Shown piece after piece: positions 25,774 through 34,042 of a DNA stretch of 50,217 nucleotides. Position 1 is the first letter of the stretch. Every line of letters starts with the position of its first letter. This DNA comes from Anaerolineae bacterium (GTDB taxonomy: Bacteria > Chloroflexota > Anaerolineae > SpSt-600). The stretch covers positions 1-50,217 of the forward strand of contig JANXAG010000012.1 in assembly GCA_025062375.1 (NCBI GenBank). Reading direction: 5' to 3'. The position numbers were made by a program, and so were the translations under genes. Below the pieces are notes generated by a model, which was not told where the DNA came from, did not search any database, and saw nothing but the letters and a program-made list of their open reading frames with translations.

Positions 25774-27228
25774 GTGAATAATAAATTGCGATGGGTGGGG
25801 GTTACCACTGGAGTGGTTTGTGTTTTGTCGTTAGCCTGTAAGCCAGAGCCAACCCCCACACTTTCAGTGCTTCCAAAGGTTACCTGTACTCCGCCCATCT
25901 GTCCGGAGGGGCGGGTGCTATCGTGCCCTGATGTTTTAACTCCAACCCCCTCACCGCTGCTTGAAGCTACCCCACTCATCCGTGAGGCTACAACGAGAGC
26001 GTCGGCAGTGGACTGCACCTTTGATGCCCGCTGGGTTGCTGATGTGACCGTCCCGGATGGTGCTGTTTTTGCCCCTGGCACTCCATTCATTAAAACCTGG
26101 CGCGTTCGTAACACTGGAACTTGCGCCTGGGAACCTGGCACTCAACTGGTCTTTGTCTCCGGTGATCCGATGGGTGGGCCAGGGATGGTAAATGCGCCAG
26201 CGCTGCCCCCAGGCGCTCAAACTGATGTAAGTGTGAGCCTGATTGCCCCATCCACACCAGGCACCTACCAGGGCAATTACCAGTTCCGGGCTCCGGACGG
26301 CACCCACTTTGGGCCCCTTATCCGGGTGAAAATCGTGGTCCTGGGGACCCCTGTGGCCCAGGTGTGTACCCCGCCTCTTTGTCCTCCCGGGAGCATTCTG
26401 ATATGCCCAACCCCGGGAGGATGCCCGGGGGATTGCGGAGCGGTCTGCGCGACACCCACCGTCCCACCATCTGGACTGGCTATCCTCTCTTTCAAGGCGA
26501 ATGTGGCAACCCCGTCTCCCGAAACGCAGCGGGTGACTTTCCACTGGCAGACCAGAGGTGCAACCGAGGCTTTTATCTATGCAGCTGATTGCTTGCGTTT
26601 TATGTCGCGCTGGGAGGTCAGCCCACCGGAAGAAGGCTGGCTCACTCTGGACAACTACTGGCCAGCCTGTCGGAACCCTGAATTCACGTTCCTGGCGTTA
26701 GATGTTGCGGGCCATAGAGCCTCCATCTCTGTCATTGTGCCTGCTTCCTGCCGCTATTCTTACTTCTTCCCCACCGACCGGCGAGAATGTCCGAACTATC
26801 CGCCCCGGACTACCTGGGCTGCGGAGCAGCCTTTTGAGCATGGATTTATGATTTGGTTGCAGGAAGTGCCCTGTGGGGACCAGATGCGAAGCGAAATCAT
26901 CGTCTTTAGGAACGATGGCCGGTACTGGGTTTACCGGGACACTTTTATGGAGGGCGAGCCGGAGAGCGACCCGACCATTGTCCCACCTCCAGGGCTTTAC
27001 CAGCCCATTCGTGGCTTTGGCAAGCTGTGGCGCACTGAGCCTTTTGTCCGGGAGGCTCTGGGCTGGGCGACAGCTCCGGAGCAGGGGTTTTACACGCTTT
27101 ATCAGGAGCACTTTGTCTATGTTCTAGGTGGAGGTAAACTCTTTCTGCGCCGGCTAGACGGAAAGGTAGTTCTCCTAAAAGCCTGGGATGTGAGGGGATT
27201 CAGTGGATATTGGGAAGAATTACCGTGA
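25774..27228 (+). CDS. Probable lipoprotein with NBR1-type Ig-like domain
   Basis: This 484-aa protein has an N-terminal hydrophobic segment ending in LSLAC, a plausible but not ideal lipobox. A Pro/Thr/Cys-rich stretch follows, then an NBR1-type Ig-like domain (about 80-190; RVRNTGTCAWEPGTQLVF, PGTYQGNYQFRAPDG). A second Cys/Pro-rich linker leads to a C-terminal region with YWVYRDTF and GFGKLWR that may be a small repeat or ligand-binding domain. NBR1-like domains of this sort are common in Chloroflexota surface proteins. The start is GTG with AAGGAG upstream. It lies 26 bp after cooF, but no functional link to CO metabolism is visible. Confidence 0.72.
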   Translation: MNNKLRWVGVTTGVVCVLSLACKPEPTPTLSVLPKVTCTPPICPEGRVLSCPDVLTPTPSPLLEATPLIREATTRASAVDCTFDARWVADVTVPDGAVFAPGTPFIKTWRVRNTGTCAWEPGTQLVFVSGDPMGGPGMVNAPALPPGAQTDVSVSLIAPSTPGTYQGNYQFRAPDGTHFGPLIRVKIVVLGTPVAQVCTPPLCPPGSILICPTPGGCPGDCGAVCATPTVPPSGLAILSFKANVATPSPETQRVTFHWQTRGATEAFIYAADCLRFMSRWEVSPPEEGWLTLDNYWPACRNPEFTFLALDVAGHRASISVIVPASCRYSYFFPTDRRECPNYPPRTTWAAEQPFEHGFMIWLQEVPCGDQMRSEIIVFRNDGRYWVYRDTFMEGEPESDPTIVPPPGLYQPIRGFGKLWRTEPFVREALGWATAPEQGFYTLYQEHFVYVLGGGKLFLRRLDGKVVLLKAWDVRGFSGYWEELP

Positions 27229-27755
27229 AGGATTTGCAGTTTGTCTCAGCCTCTCATATGGAGAAGAAATCTGGCAGGGGTAATTTGAGGGTCGGAATAC
27301 GTCCTGGGGCTGTTGCGCTCTGGCGTCCATGGAAAGCCGCACTGGCCCATGCGGCATTTTATTACTGGTTCGGCATCGCCGACCGATATGCTATCTTCCT
27401 GTATGGGCACTACGGCGCCGGACCCTTTGACGCTACAACCTTGAGCCCGGTACCGGATGACTGGGTTGGTAGCCTCTGGCGCAGTGTGGTTTTTTACAGG
27501 ATTGCCAACTGGTTCGTCGCGCGCCTGGCCGGAGCGTTTTACTGCCGGTACATAGTGCCGGAGTGGTGGAGGGTGTGGCTCTTTTTTCTGCTTCCGCTGG
27601 CAGTTGCTTTGCCCTGGCTGATGACCACCATCAACCGGCCCACAATGCTGCTTTCCGTCGCCCTGACCACTACGGCCATTGCTCTGGGCATCTTTGCCCT
27701 TGCTCCGGGCCGGCTGGTCTTAGATAGCTCAGAGGCCTCCTACTCTGGCATTTGA
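27225..27755 (+). CDS. Membrane protein of unknown function
   Basis: This roughly 176-aa protein has an N-terminal basic part, a possible helix around LAHAAFYYWFGIADRYAIFL and two clear C-terminal helices (WLFFLLPLAVALPWLM and VALTTTAIALGIFALA). The GTG start overlaps the previous stop (GTGA), suggesting coupling; an ATG at 27258 is an alternative. I recognise no family. It may be a membrane partner of the preceding lipoprotein. Confidence 0.5.
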   Translation: MKDLQFVSASHMEKKSGRGNLRVGIRPGAVALWRPWKAALAHAAFYYWFGIADRYAIFLYGHYGAGPFDATTLSPVPDDWVGSLWRSVVFYRIANWFVARLAGAFYCRYIVPEWWRVWLFFLLPLAVALPWLMTTINRPTMLLSVALTTTAIALGIFALAPGRLVLDSSEASYSGI

Positions 27756-27844
27756 TAATGGGAGGTGAGAAGGCAGAAAATCTGTCTGCCATCCTTAAGA
27801 CCGCAGGGAATTTAAGCAAAACCTTCGGAAAGGAGGGATGAGCT

Positions 27845-28675
27845 ATGAAAAGGGGCATTCTGTTTGTTATCCTTTTACTCTTCGTAGCAGGGTTCTCTCT
27901 TTCCAGCTGCGCTCCGAAGAAGGAGCCTTCCCTTTTGGAGATCTATTCCATCATCAAAAAGAAGCAGTTTGTTGACCTGACCCATGCCTTCCACCCGGGT
28001 ATACCTCACTGGCCTGGCTTTCCGGATGAAAGAAGAACGGTCCTTTACTGGTATGAAGAGGGTGTTGGTACTCTGGGAGCGGGCTTCTTCGCTGAGGAGT
28101 TCTGCCACGTCGGCCAGTGGGGGACCCACGTTGACCCGCCAGCTCACTTCCACAAGGGCCTCCGAACCGTGGACCAGATAGACGTTAAAGAGATGATCAT
28201 GCCCTTGGTGGTAATTGACGTCCACGAGAAAGTGGCTCAGAACCCGGACTACACCATCACCATGGAAGACGTAAAAGCCTGGGAGAAAAAGTATGGCCCT
28301 ATCCCCGAAGGAGCTTTCGTAGCCATGCGCACTGACTGGTCCAAACGCTGGCCAGATATGAAAGCCATGCGCAATGAGGATGCCCAGGGGATTGCCCACT
28401 ACCCGGGCTGGAGCATGGAGGTCCTCAAATACCTGTTTGAGGAACGCAAAGTTACGGCCATCGGTCATGAGCCAACGGATACCGATCCGGGCATTGCCAC
28501 CAGCAGAGGTGACTACTCCCTTGAGGCTTACGTCCTGAGCACCAACCGCTACCAGATTGAGCTCCTCACTAACTTGGACAAAGTGCCAGAATATGGGGCA
28601 CTGGTGGTCGTGGCCTTCCCCAAGCCCAAGAACGGTTCCGGCTTCCCGGCCCGGGTCTTCGCTATACTCCCATAA
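27845..28675 (+). CDS. Lipoprotein of the cyclase/kynurenine-formamidase family
   Basis: This 276-aa protein has a classical lipoprotein signal (hydrophobic helix, then LSSC with C22). The rest is a metal-dependent hydrolase of the Cyclase (PF04199) family. The metal motif is GTHVDPPAHF, and other conserved parts are VDLTHAFHPGIPHWPG and IGHEPTDTDPG. Cytoplasmic relatives hydrolyse N-formylkynurenine or similar amides; the substrate of this exported form is unknown. AAAGGAGGG precedes the ATG. A strong hairpin follows the stop. Confidence 0.82.
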   Translation: MKRGILFVILLLFVAGFSLSSCAPKKEPSLLEIYSIIKKKQFVDLTHAFHPGIPHWPGFPDERRTVLYWYEEGVGTLGAGFFAEEFCHVGQWGTHVDPPAHFHKGLRTVDQIDVKEMIMPLVVIDVHEKVAQNPDYTITMEDVKAWEKKYGPIPEGAFVAMRTDWSKRWPDMKAMRNEDAQGIAHYPGWSMEVLKYLFEERKVTAIGHEPTDTDPGIATSRGDYSLEAYVLSTNRYQIELLTNLDKVPEYGALVVVAFPKPKNGSGFPARVFAILP

Positions 28676-28680
28676 ATGTG

Positions 28681-28719
28681 AGGGGTAGCTCTTCCCGGAA
28701 ACTGGGGGAAGCTACCCCT
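28681..28719 (+). terminator. Hairpin after the cyclase-family gene
   Basis: AGGGGTAGCT...TTCCC pairs with GGG-AAGCTACCCCT to form a long stem with one bulge, followed by CCAAATTTCTTT. It resembles an intrinsic terminator with an imperfect T tract, 6 bp past the stop. Confidence 0.6.
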
Positions 28720-28746
28720 CCAAATTTCTTTCAAGGAGGAGCAAAA

Positions 28747-29178
28747 ATGGCAGAAGAGAAAGCACTGCCGGCGCCTTTGAGCCCTTCGGAAGAAAGGCGC
28801 TGGGCTATGTGGGCTCACCTCAGCGTCCTTCTCAATATCATAACAGGCTCCGTAGGAGTCTTTGTCCCTCTGGTCATTTATCTAATCTATAAGGAACGCT
28901 CCCGTTACGTGGCTTTTCAGAGCTTACAGGCTTTTATCTTCCAGCTCTTAGCCTGGCTTGGAGCGGGAATTCTTGCCGGTATAGCCTGGGGTGTAACCAT
29001 TGGCCTTGGAGTAATTCTTGTGGGCTGTCTGTGCTTGCCTATCGCTGTCCTCCTGAGCTTAATACCTCTTGGCGCTCTCGTTTATGGGGTTATCGGTGGA
29101 ATACAGTGTAACCAGGGGCTTGATTTCCGGTACTGGTTCTTAGGAGACTGGCTCTGGAAGCAACTTGAAGGCCCTTGA
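28747..29178 (+). CDS. DUF4870 small membrane protein
   Basis: This 143-aa protein has the DUF4870 pattern: a polar start with SPSEERRWAMWAHLSVLL, then IPLVIYL-like VPLVIYLIYKERSRYVAFQSLQAF and two further hydrophobic segments. It is predicted to span the membrane three or four times. Function is unknown for the family. AAGGAGGAG precedes the ATG. It lies 34 bp before the formate dehydrogenase gene and may be co-transcribed with it. Confidence 0.8.
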   Translation: MAEEKALPAPLSPSEERRWAMWAHLSVLLNIITGSVGVFVPLVIYLIYKERSRYVAFQSLQAFIFQLLAWLGAGILAGIAWGVTIGLGVILVGCLCLPIAVLLSLIPLGALVYGVIGGIQCNQGLDFRYWFLGDWLWKQLEGP

Positions 29179-29212
29179 TTTATCTTTCAAGGGACAGAGG
29201 AGGGAGGGGAAA

Positions 29213-31249
29213 ATGAAGGTAATACCAACAATTTGCCCCTACTGCGGTGCGGGTTGCCCGGTGGGCCTTAAGGTCTCCAATGGCAAAGCGGTAGGTATAG
29301 AATACATTACCGATCACCCCCTCACCCGGGGCTCCCTCTGCCCTAAAGGAAACGCGGTCCTGGAGATCCTCTACCATCCCGACCGCCTCCGGACCCCGTT
29401 GCTACGGGAAAATGGGGGCTGGAAAGAGATAGGCTGGGACGAAGCTCTGGATATGGTCGCCAGGCGAATCCTGGAAATCCGGGAAAGATACGGCCCCGAT
29501 GCATTGGGATTCCTTTCCTCCGCTAAAGTCACTAATGAAGAAAATTACCTCTTCCAGAAGATGGCTCGCTTGCTGGGAACCAACAACGTGGACCATTGCG
29601 CCCGCCTTTGCCACGCCCCCTCTGTGGTAGGACTGAGAAAGGCCCTTGGCTCCGGCACCATGACCAACCCTATCCCTGACCTTGTCAATTCCCGTTGCGT
29701 ATTCATTTCAGGCTCCAACTTCGCCGAAAACCACCCCATCGTATCCCGCTGGGTCTTAGAAGCCAAAGATCGCGGTGCCTATATCATTGTTGCCGACCCA
29801 CGATACACTCCAACAGCCCAGCTGGCCGACCTTTACCTTCCCATCCGCCCTGGCACCGATATCGCGCTCCTCAATGGGATGATGGCGGTAATCCTGCGGG
29901 AAGGGCTTGCCAATCATCAGTTCATTGCCCAGAGGACAAAGGGTTTTGAAGCTCTGAGAGCTTTTCTGGAAGGATTCTCTCCCGAAAAAGCGGCCCAGAT
30001 CACCGGCCTGAACCCTTCCGATATCGTTTCAGCTGCCAGAGCTTACGCGCGCTCCGAAGCTTCGGCCATAATTTACTGCATGGGTGTTACCCAGCACGCC
30101 ACCGGCACCAACAACGTCTTTTCCTACGCCAACCTGGCTCTTATGTGCGGGCATGTAGGCCGCCCTGGCACCGGCCTTTTCCCCCTCCGAGGTCAGAACA
30201 ACGTCCAGGGTGCTTCAGATATGGGAGCCCTCGCTCATTCCTTACCAGGCTATGTCCAACCGGGTGATGAAGAGGCCCGTCGGCGCTTTGCCCACCTGTG
30301 GGGGCGTGATGACCTGCCTTCCAGGCCCGGGCTCACGCTAGTGGAAATGATGGATGCAGCCCTGGAAGGCCGGATCAGAGCTATGTATATAATGGGCGAA
30401 AACCCGGTAGTCTCAGACCCCAAGGCGGGAGATACTGTAAAAGCCCTGGAGAAACTGGAATTCCTGGTGGTTCAGGACCTCTTCATGACCGAGACCGCTC
30501 AGATGGCTCACCTGGTCCTTCCTGTAGCCTGCTGGGCTGAGAAGGTCGGCTCCTACACCTCCACCGAACGCCGCGTCCAGTGGTCGGAAAAAGCGGTGGA
30601 ACCTGAGGGTGTGCTTCCGGACCTAGAGATAATAGGGCTGGTGGGGAAGAAGATGGGGCTGTGGGATAAAGTTCCTTCCTTTGAAGAAGTGCTCAAAGAA
30701 ATAAACGCGGCCATTCCCGCTTACAGAGGCATAACCCCGGAGCGCCTCAAATCCTCTCCCGAAGGTCTCTTCTGGCCCTGTCCAGACCCTTCCCATCCAG
30801 GGACCCCGATCCTGCACCAGGAAAAATTCCTGACGCCTGATGGGAGAGCCACCTTTTACCCGGTAGCTTATCAGCCTCCCAGGGAAGAGCCAGGCCCTGA
30901 TTTCCCCCTTATGATGACTACTGGCCGCACCGTAATACATTATAATTCCGGAACCATGACCCGGCGCGTCTCCTCTCTCTCCCGCTATGCCCCAGCCCTC
31001 TGGGTAGAACTTAACCCTCACGATGCGGAAGAGCTCGGCCTTGCTGAAGGAGAAATAGTCCGTGTAAGCTCACCGCGAGGAGAAATTGAAGCCAGGGTAA
31101 AAGTGAGCGAGAAGATTATCCCAGGCCTTGTTTTCCTGCCTTTCCATTTCGCCGGAGTTAACTTCCTCACCCTGAAGGAACTGGACCCGGAGGCCCGTAT
31201 TCCAGCCTATAAAGTGAGCGCATGTCGGATAGAGAAAGGAGGAGCGTAG
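29213..31249 (+). CDS. fdhA: Formate dehydrogenase alpha subunit, molybdopterin type, Cys form
   Basis: This 678-aa molybdopterin oxidoreductase binds an N-terminal [4Fe-4S] cluster through C8, C11, C15 and C43 (CPYCGAGC...GSLCPKG). The Mo/W ligand position of formate dehydrogenases, selenocysteine in Escherichia coli FdhF, is an ordinary cysteine here (C133, codon TGC, in CARLCHAPSV), followed by the conserved catalytic His (H134). The C-terminal molybdopterin dinucleotide-binding domain (TTGRTVIHYNSGTMTRR; FLPFHFAG) is complete. AGGAGGGAGGGG precedes the ATG. With the Fe-S genes downstream it could reduce CO2 to formate for the methyl branch of the Wood-Ljungdahl pathway. Confidence 0.9.
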   Translation: MKVIPTICPYCGAGCPVGLKVSNGKAVGIEYITDHPLTRGSLCPKGNAVLEILYHPDRLRTPLLRENGGWKEIGWDEALDMVARRILEIRERYGPDALGFLSSAKVTNEENYLFQKMARLLGTNNVDHCARLCHAPSVVGLRKALGSGTMTNPIPDLVNSRCVFISGSNFAENHPIVSRWVLEAKDRGAYIIVADPRYTPTAQLADLYLPIRPGTDIALLNGMMAVILREGLANHQFIAQRTKGFEALRAFLEGFSPEKAAQITGLNPSDIVSAARAYARSEASAIIYCMGVTQHATGTNNVFSYANLALMCGHVGRPGTGLFPLRGQNNVQGASDMGALAHSLPGYVQPGDEEARRRFAHLWGRDDLPSRPGLTLVEMMDAALEGRIRAMYIMGENPVVSDPKAGDTVKALEKLEFLVVQDLFMTETAQMAHLVLPVACWAEKVGSYTSTERRVQWSEKAVEPEGVLPDLEIIGLVGKKMGLWDKVPSFEEVLKEINAAIPAYRGITPERLKSSPEGLFWPCPDPSHPGTPILHQEKFLTPDGRATFYPVAYQPPREEPGPDFPLMMTTGRTVIHYNSGTMTRRVSSLSRYAPALWVELNPHDAEELGLAEGEIVRVSSPRGEIEARVKVSEKIIPGLVFLPFHFAGVNFLTLKELDPEARIPAYKVSACRIEKGGA

Positions 31250-31252
31250 GCC

Positions 31253-31711
31253 ATGGGGTATGAAATCCTGGTTCGCCCTGAACGGTGTATATCCTGTTAC
31301 GCCTGCGAAGTTGCCTGTGCTCGGGAACACGAAGGCCTCAGCTACATCCAGGTGATACCGCCGGGCGTCCCGATCTTTTGTCGCCATTGCCATAATGCCC
31401 CTTGCCTTGAAGTCTGCTACGCCGGTGCCCTTGAACAGAAAGATGGTGAGGTCTTCTTTTCCCGGGAAAAATGCACCGGCTGTGAGCTTTGTCTTCTGGC
31501 CTGTCCTTTCGGAGCTGTAAAACTTGATGGGAAGCGGGCCAGTAAGTGCGACCTGTGCTTCCACCGGCGTGAAGAAAGGCTCCTGCCCGCCTGTGTCCTG
31601 ACATGCCCCTCCGGAGCCATAGTTTACTCCTGTGTTGCCGATTTCTCCTCCCAGAGACGGAGCATCGCCGGTCTGAGCTGGGCGGCGGGGTACGAGAGGA
31701 GGGTGAAATGA
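31253..31711 (+). CDS. HycB/FdhB-like four-cluster ferredoxin
   Basis: This 152-aa protein has four cysteine groups: CISCYACEVAC, CRHCHNAPCLEVC, CTGCELCLLAC and CDLCF...CVLTC. It resembles the electron-transfer subunit of formate dehydrogenases and hydrogenases, and the cooF product upstream. GGAGGAG precedes the ATG, 3 bp after fdhA; the stop overlaps the next gene (ATGA). It probably carries electrons from FdhA. Confidence 0.88.
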   Translation: MGYEILVRPERCISCYACEVACAREHEGLSYIQVIPPGVPIFCRHCHNAPCLEVCYAGALEQKDGEVFFSREKCTGCELCLLACPFGAVKLDGKRASKCDLCFHRREERLLPACVLTCPSGAIVYSCVADFSSQRRSIAGLSWAAGYERRVK

Positions 31712-32112
31712 GAACGATTGAAGTGGCCGGGGAAAAGTGCATAGGATGCAGGGCCTGTTCCACGGTCTGCTCACCCCTTTACATCACTTTAACCGATGAC
31801 GGGAACCGCAGGACAATCGTCTTCCCGCTTTCGTGTGAAGAAGACTGTGACCTCTGCCTTAAAGCCTGCCCCACCGGAGCCATAGCATTTGGGGAAGTCC
31901 CCAGGGCTCCTTTAACCCTGGAATTTGAACTCATCTCCTGTGCCCGATGTGGCAACCCCTTCGCCACAAAAGAAGAGCTGGCCTACGTCCTGCCCAGAAT
32001 TTCCAGGGTTCTCGGAGGTGAGCCAGCCTGGGGGAACTTCTGCCCGGAGTGCAGGGGGAAAGAAAGCGCTTCAGGGTTAAGGGGTAAACAAAGCCTGTCT
32101 GGAAACCCCTAA
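31708..32112 (+). CDS. Ferredoxin with C-terminal zinc-ribbon-like cysteines
   Basis: This 134-aa protein has an N-terminal two-cluster ferredoxin fold (CIGCRACSTVC and CDLCLKAC). A second part carries CARCG and CPEC, a zinc-ribbon-like pair found in HycF/HyfH-type subunits of formate hydrogenlyase. The ATG overlaps the stop of the previous gene (ATGA), so earlier in-frame starts are not needed. It is likely the third component of the formate dehydrogenase electron chain; no hydrogenase gene is nearby. Confidence 0.82.
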   Translation: MRTIEVAGEKCIGCRACSTVCSPLYITLTDDGNRRTIVFPLSCEEDCDLCLKACPTGAIAFGEVPRAPLTLEFELISCARCGNPFATKEELAYVLPRISRVLGGEPAWGNFCPECRGKESASGLRGKQSLSGNP

Positions 32113-32426
32113 AAGTTCAGGTCGCCGGACAATTTGCGGAATTGCCTGAACATTAGCGAGCTCAGAACCTTGATCTGGGCTGATAGGTTTTCTGTTCTAT
32201 CCCCACAGGAGCGGCTGTGGCGCTGGCTGCCTGGCATATGTCCATCATGGATCCTGGCAAAAAGCCTTCTATTTCCGCCAGTGAAAGGCGGCCAACCTGG
32301 AAGCGTGACCCTCCTCTGAGTTTCAGAGCGCATCCAGCTATCAGGCTGAAATTAGTAGAAGCGCGAAAGGCTCCGGAGACTTGCTTTGGTCTGAAAGAGC
32401 CTCTTGTGGTAAAATTCTGCACCGCT
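32113..32426. other. Spacer with a hairpin and a possible gene relic
   Basis: A nested hairpin lies at 32115-32151 (GTTCAGG pairs with CCTGAAC; CAATT pairs with AATTG inside), perhaps ending the formate dehydrogenase transcript, although no T tract follows. From 32187 a frame reads a hydrophobic stretch (GAAVALAAWHMSI) followed by Arg/Pro-rich sequence that joins the downstream gene without a stop. It looks like the tail of a decayed gene, but I cannot identify it. A promoter occupies the end of the region. Confidence 0.35.
32386..32415 (+). promoter_or_regulatory. Promoter of the 32427 membrane-protein gene
   Basis: TTGGTC (32386-32391) and TAAAAT (32410-32415) are 18 bp apart, with TGG forming an extended -10. 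The core TTGTGGTAAAAT is identical to the one before tRNA-Arg at 33917-33928. The predicted start of transcription (about 32422) is only about five bases before the ATG, so the mRNA would be nearly leaderless. Confidence 0.6.
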
Positions 32427-33755
32427 ATGGTGCGAATAATTGCTATCTGCATAGTTTTATTGCACATCCTATCTCCGATTTTGCCTCCTTCGCAGGCTTG
32501 GGGCGTAATCTTTTTTGCCCATCCTGGCCCTCTTCCAGGGCTTATCACTGGCATTTTTTACCTGACATTAGCCTTGCCTTTTGTGACCCCCAGGTTTTTG
32601 AAGGCAGTGGAGCCTCCATTGAACCGTGTCGCAGACCTTTTTCAAGGCAGAAAATTTCTACTGCGGATAATTCTAGTGGCTCTCAGTGGTCCACTCTTCT
32701 GGTTCTTCCGCATAAGGCACCTCAAATGGGGCGATGCTAAAATCTTTGTGGAAGCCATACCTCACCCTGAGTTTCGCCTTACCTACAATTGGCAAGCCCC
32801 TTTGGATGTCTTCCTTCACTCCAAAGCTTGGGAGTTCACCAACAAACTGTGGGGATGGGATGTGGCCACTGTTTATGGGGTTATAAGCGTGCTTTCGGGG
32901 GTGATTTTCCTCCAGATCCTCCTCAGTCTGGCTGAAGACACAGGCCGAAATCGCTCCGAAAAGGTCTTTATCTGGTCACTGGTTGCCACTGGCGGTTTCA
33001 TGCAACTTTTCTTCGGCTACATTGAAAGCTACACCATAATCCCCACAGGAATACTGGCCTATCTCTGGCTCGGAATTCGCTTCCTTAGAGCTCAGACGGG
33101 CCTTTTCTGGCCGATCCTCTGCCTATCTCTTACCAATGCCTTTCACCCTTCCACCATAGTGCTCTGGCCTTCAGCCCTTATCCTGTTGCAGAGCCGCTCG
33201 TGGCGAGACCGATTCAAGTTTGCATTGATTCCGACCACCATAGCCCTCATGGTGGTAGCTCTCATGGAACACGGAAAACATGGAATAGAAGCCCTCCTGG
33301 GAGTAGACTTTCCGGGAGGAGCCGACAGGCGTTGGTTTGTGCCTCTGCGTCAGCCTGAGACGGAGTGGGAACATTACACCATGTTCTCGTGGGGTCACCT
33401 GGTGGACATCGTAAATGAACAATTGCTCGTTGCCCCGTTTGGGCTTATCCTTATCGCCCTTCTGGCGAAGGAAGGATTTCGGAGAGTGCAAGGAGAAGAG
33501 AGAAAAATTTTGTTCTTCCTGAGCCTCGCCTCCGCCTTCTACCTTCTTTTCACCTGGACCTGGAATCCAGATTATGGAGGACGCAAGGATTGGGATTTAT
33601 TTGCCTGTGTGGGAATACCGCTAAACGTGCTGGCCGCCTTCATGGCCACGCGAGTCTGGAACAGGGAAAAGATTAAAGAAAATGGCTTCCTCATCGTAGC
33701 AGCCTCTTTTATTCATACCGCTTTCTGGGTGTATTTTAACTTCAGCGGGGGCTAA
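32427..33755 (+). CDS. Polytopic membrane protein, possibly a GT-C type glycosyltransferase
   Basis: This 442-aa protein has about ten hydrophobic segments. A luminal-looking loop early on (HLKWGDAKIFVEAIPHPEF, with an acidic residue after the first helices) and a GFMQLFFGYIESYT motif recall dolichol/polyprenyl-phosphate sugar transferases of the GT-C fold and O-antigen-type proteins. I see no diagnostic signature, so the call is tentative. The ATG at 32427 is chosen because a good promoter ends 11 bp upstream; a GTG at 32217 would add 70 unrelated residues. No close operon partner. Confidence 0.55.
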   Translation: MVRIIAICIVLLHILSPILPPSQAWGVIFFAHPGPLPGLITGIFYLTLALPFVTPRFLKAVEPPLNRVADLFQGRKFLLRIILVALSGPLFWFFRIRHLKWGDAKIFVEAIPHPEFRLTYNWQAPLDVFLHSKAWEFTNKLWGWDVATVYGVISVLSGVIFLQILLSLAEDTGRNRSEKVFIWSLVATGGFMQLFFGYIESYTIIPTGILAYLWLGIRFLRAQTGLFWPILCLSLTNAFHPSTIVLWPSALILLQSRSWRDRFKFALIPTTIALMVVALMEHGKHGIEALLGVDFPGGADRRWFVPLRQPETEWEHYTMFSWGHLVDIVNEQLLVAPFGLILIALLAKEGFRRVQGEERKILFFLSLASAFYLLFTWTWNPDYGGRKDWDLFACVGIPLNVLAAFMATRVWNREKIKENGFLIVAASFIHTAFWVYFNFSGG

Positions 33756-33898
33756 GCCCTGTTCCCAATCATTCCAGGGAGCTGCGCCCACATGCAATTC
33801 TCCCCGAGAGGGGCTCATAGCTTTGGAGGACTCCTAAGCCCATGGTAGCACAGGGCTTAAAGAGCACATTAACGGCCCCGGTGGCCCCGCGCCAAAGC
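33756..33898. other. Spacer upstream of tRNA-Arg
   Basis: A TAAGCCC...GGGCTTA stem (33835-33841 with 33853-33859, 11-nt loop) is seen without a T tract. Nothing else is recognisable. Confidence 0.35.
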
Positions 33899-33928
33899 TT
33901 GCTTCCTGAAAGGGAATTGTGGTAAAAT
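33899..33928 (+). promoter_or_regulatory. Promoter of tRNA-Arg and the downstream operon
   Basis: TTGCTT (33899-33904) and TAAAAT (33923-33928) are 18 bp apart with an extended -10 (TGG). Transcription would begin about 33935, a few bases before the tRNA. Confidence 0.7.
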
Positions 33929-33943
33929 ATTATTGCACTTTGA

Positions 33944-34017
33944 GCCCCTGTAGCTCAACAGGACAGAGCAGCGGCCTTCTAAGCCGTTGGTTGCAGGTTC
34001 GAGTCCTGCCAGGGGCG
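33944..34017 (+). tRNA. tRNA-Arg, anticodon TCT
   Basis: A complete 74-nt cloverleaf: the acceptor stem GCCCCTG pairs with CAGGGGC and is followed by discriminator G. D-arm TAGCTC...GAGC; anticodon stem CGGC/GCCG with loop CTTCTAA, giving anticodon TCT (reads AGA, and AGG by wobble). The T-arm is GCAGG-TTCGAGT-CCTGC. CCA is not encoded. The first protein gene of the nucleotide-salvage operon starts 26 bp later, and no terminator lies between. Confidence 0.97.
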
Positions 34018-34042
34018 TTATATTTTGTTTATGAGGCGTGTA

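Noticed and set aside
29213-31249. Selenocysteine codon in the formate dehydrogenase
   Set aside because: The active-site codon is TGC and the frame has no internal TGA.
32217-32426. N-terminal extension of the polytopic membrane protein
   Set aside because: A promoter with extended -10 ends 11 bp before the ATG at 32427, and the added part is polar and unrelated to the membrane domain.
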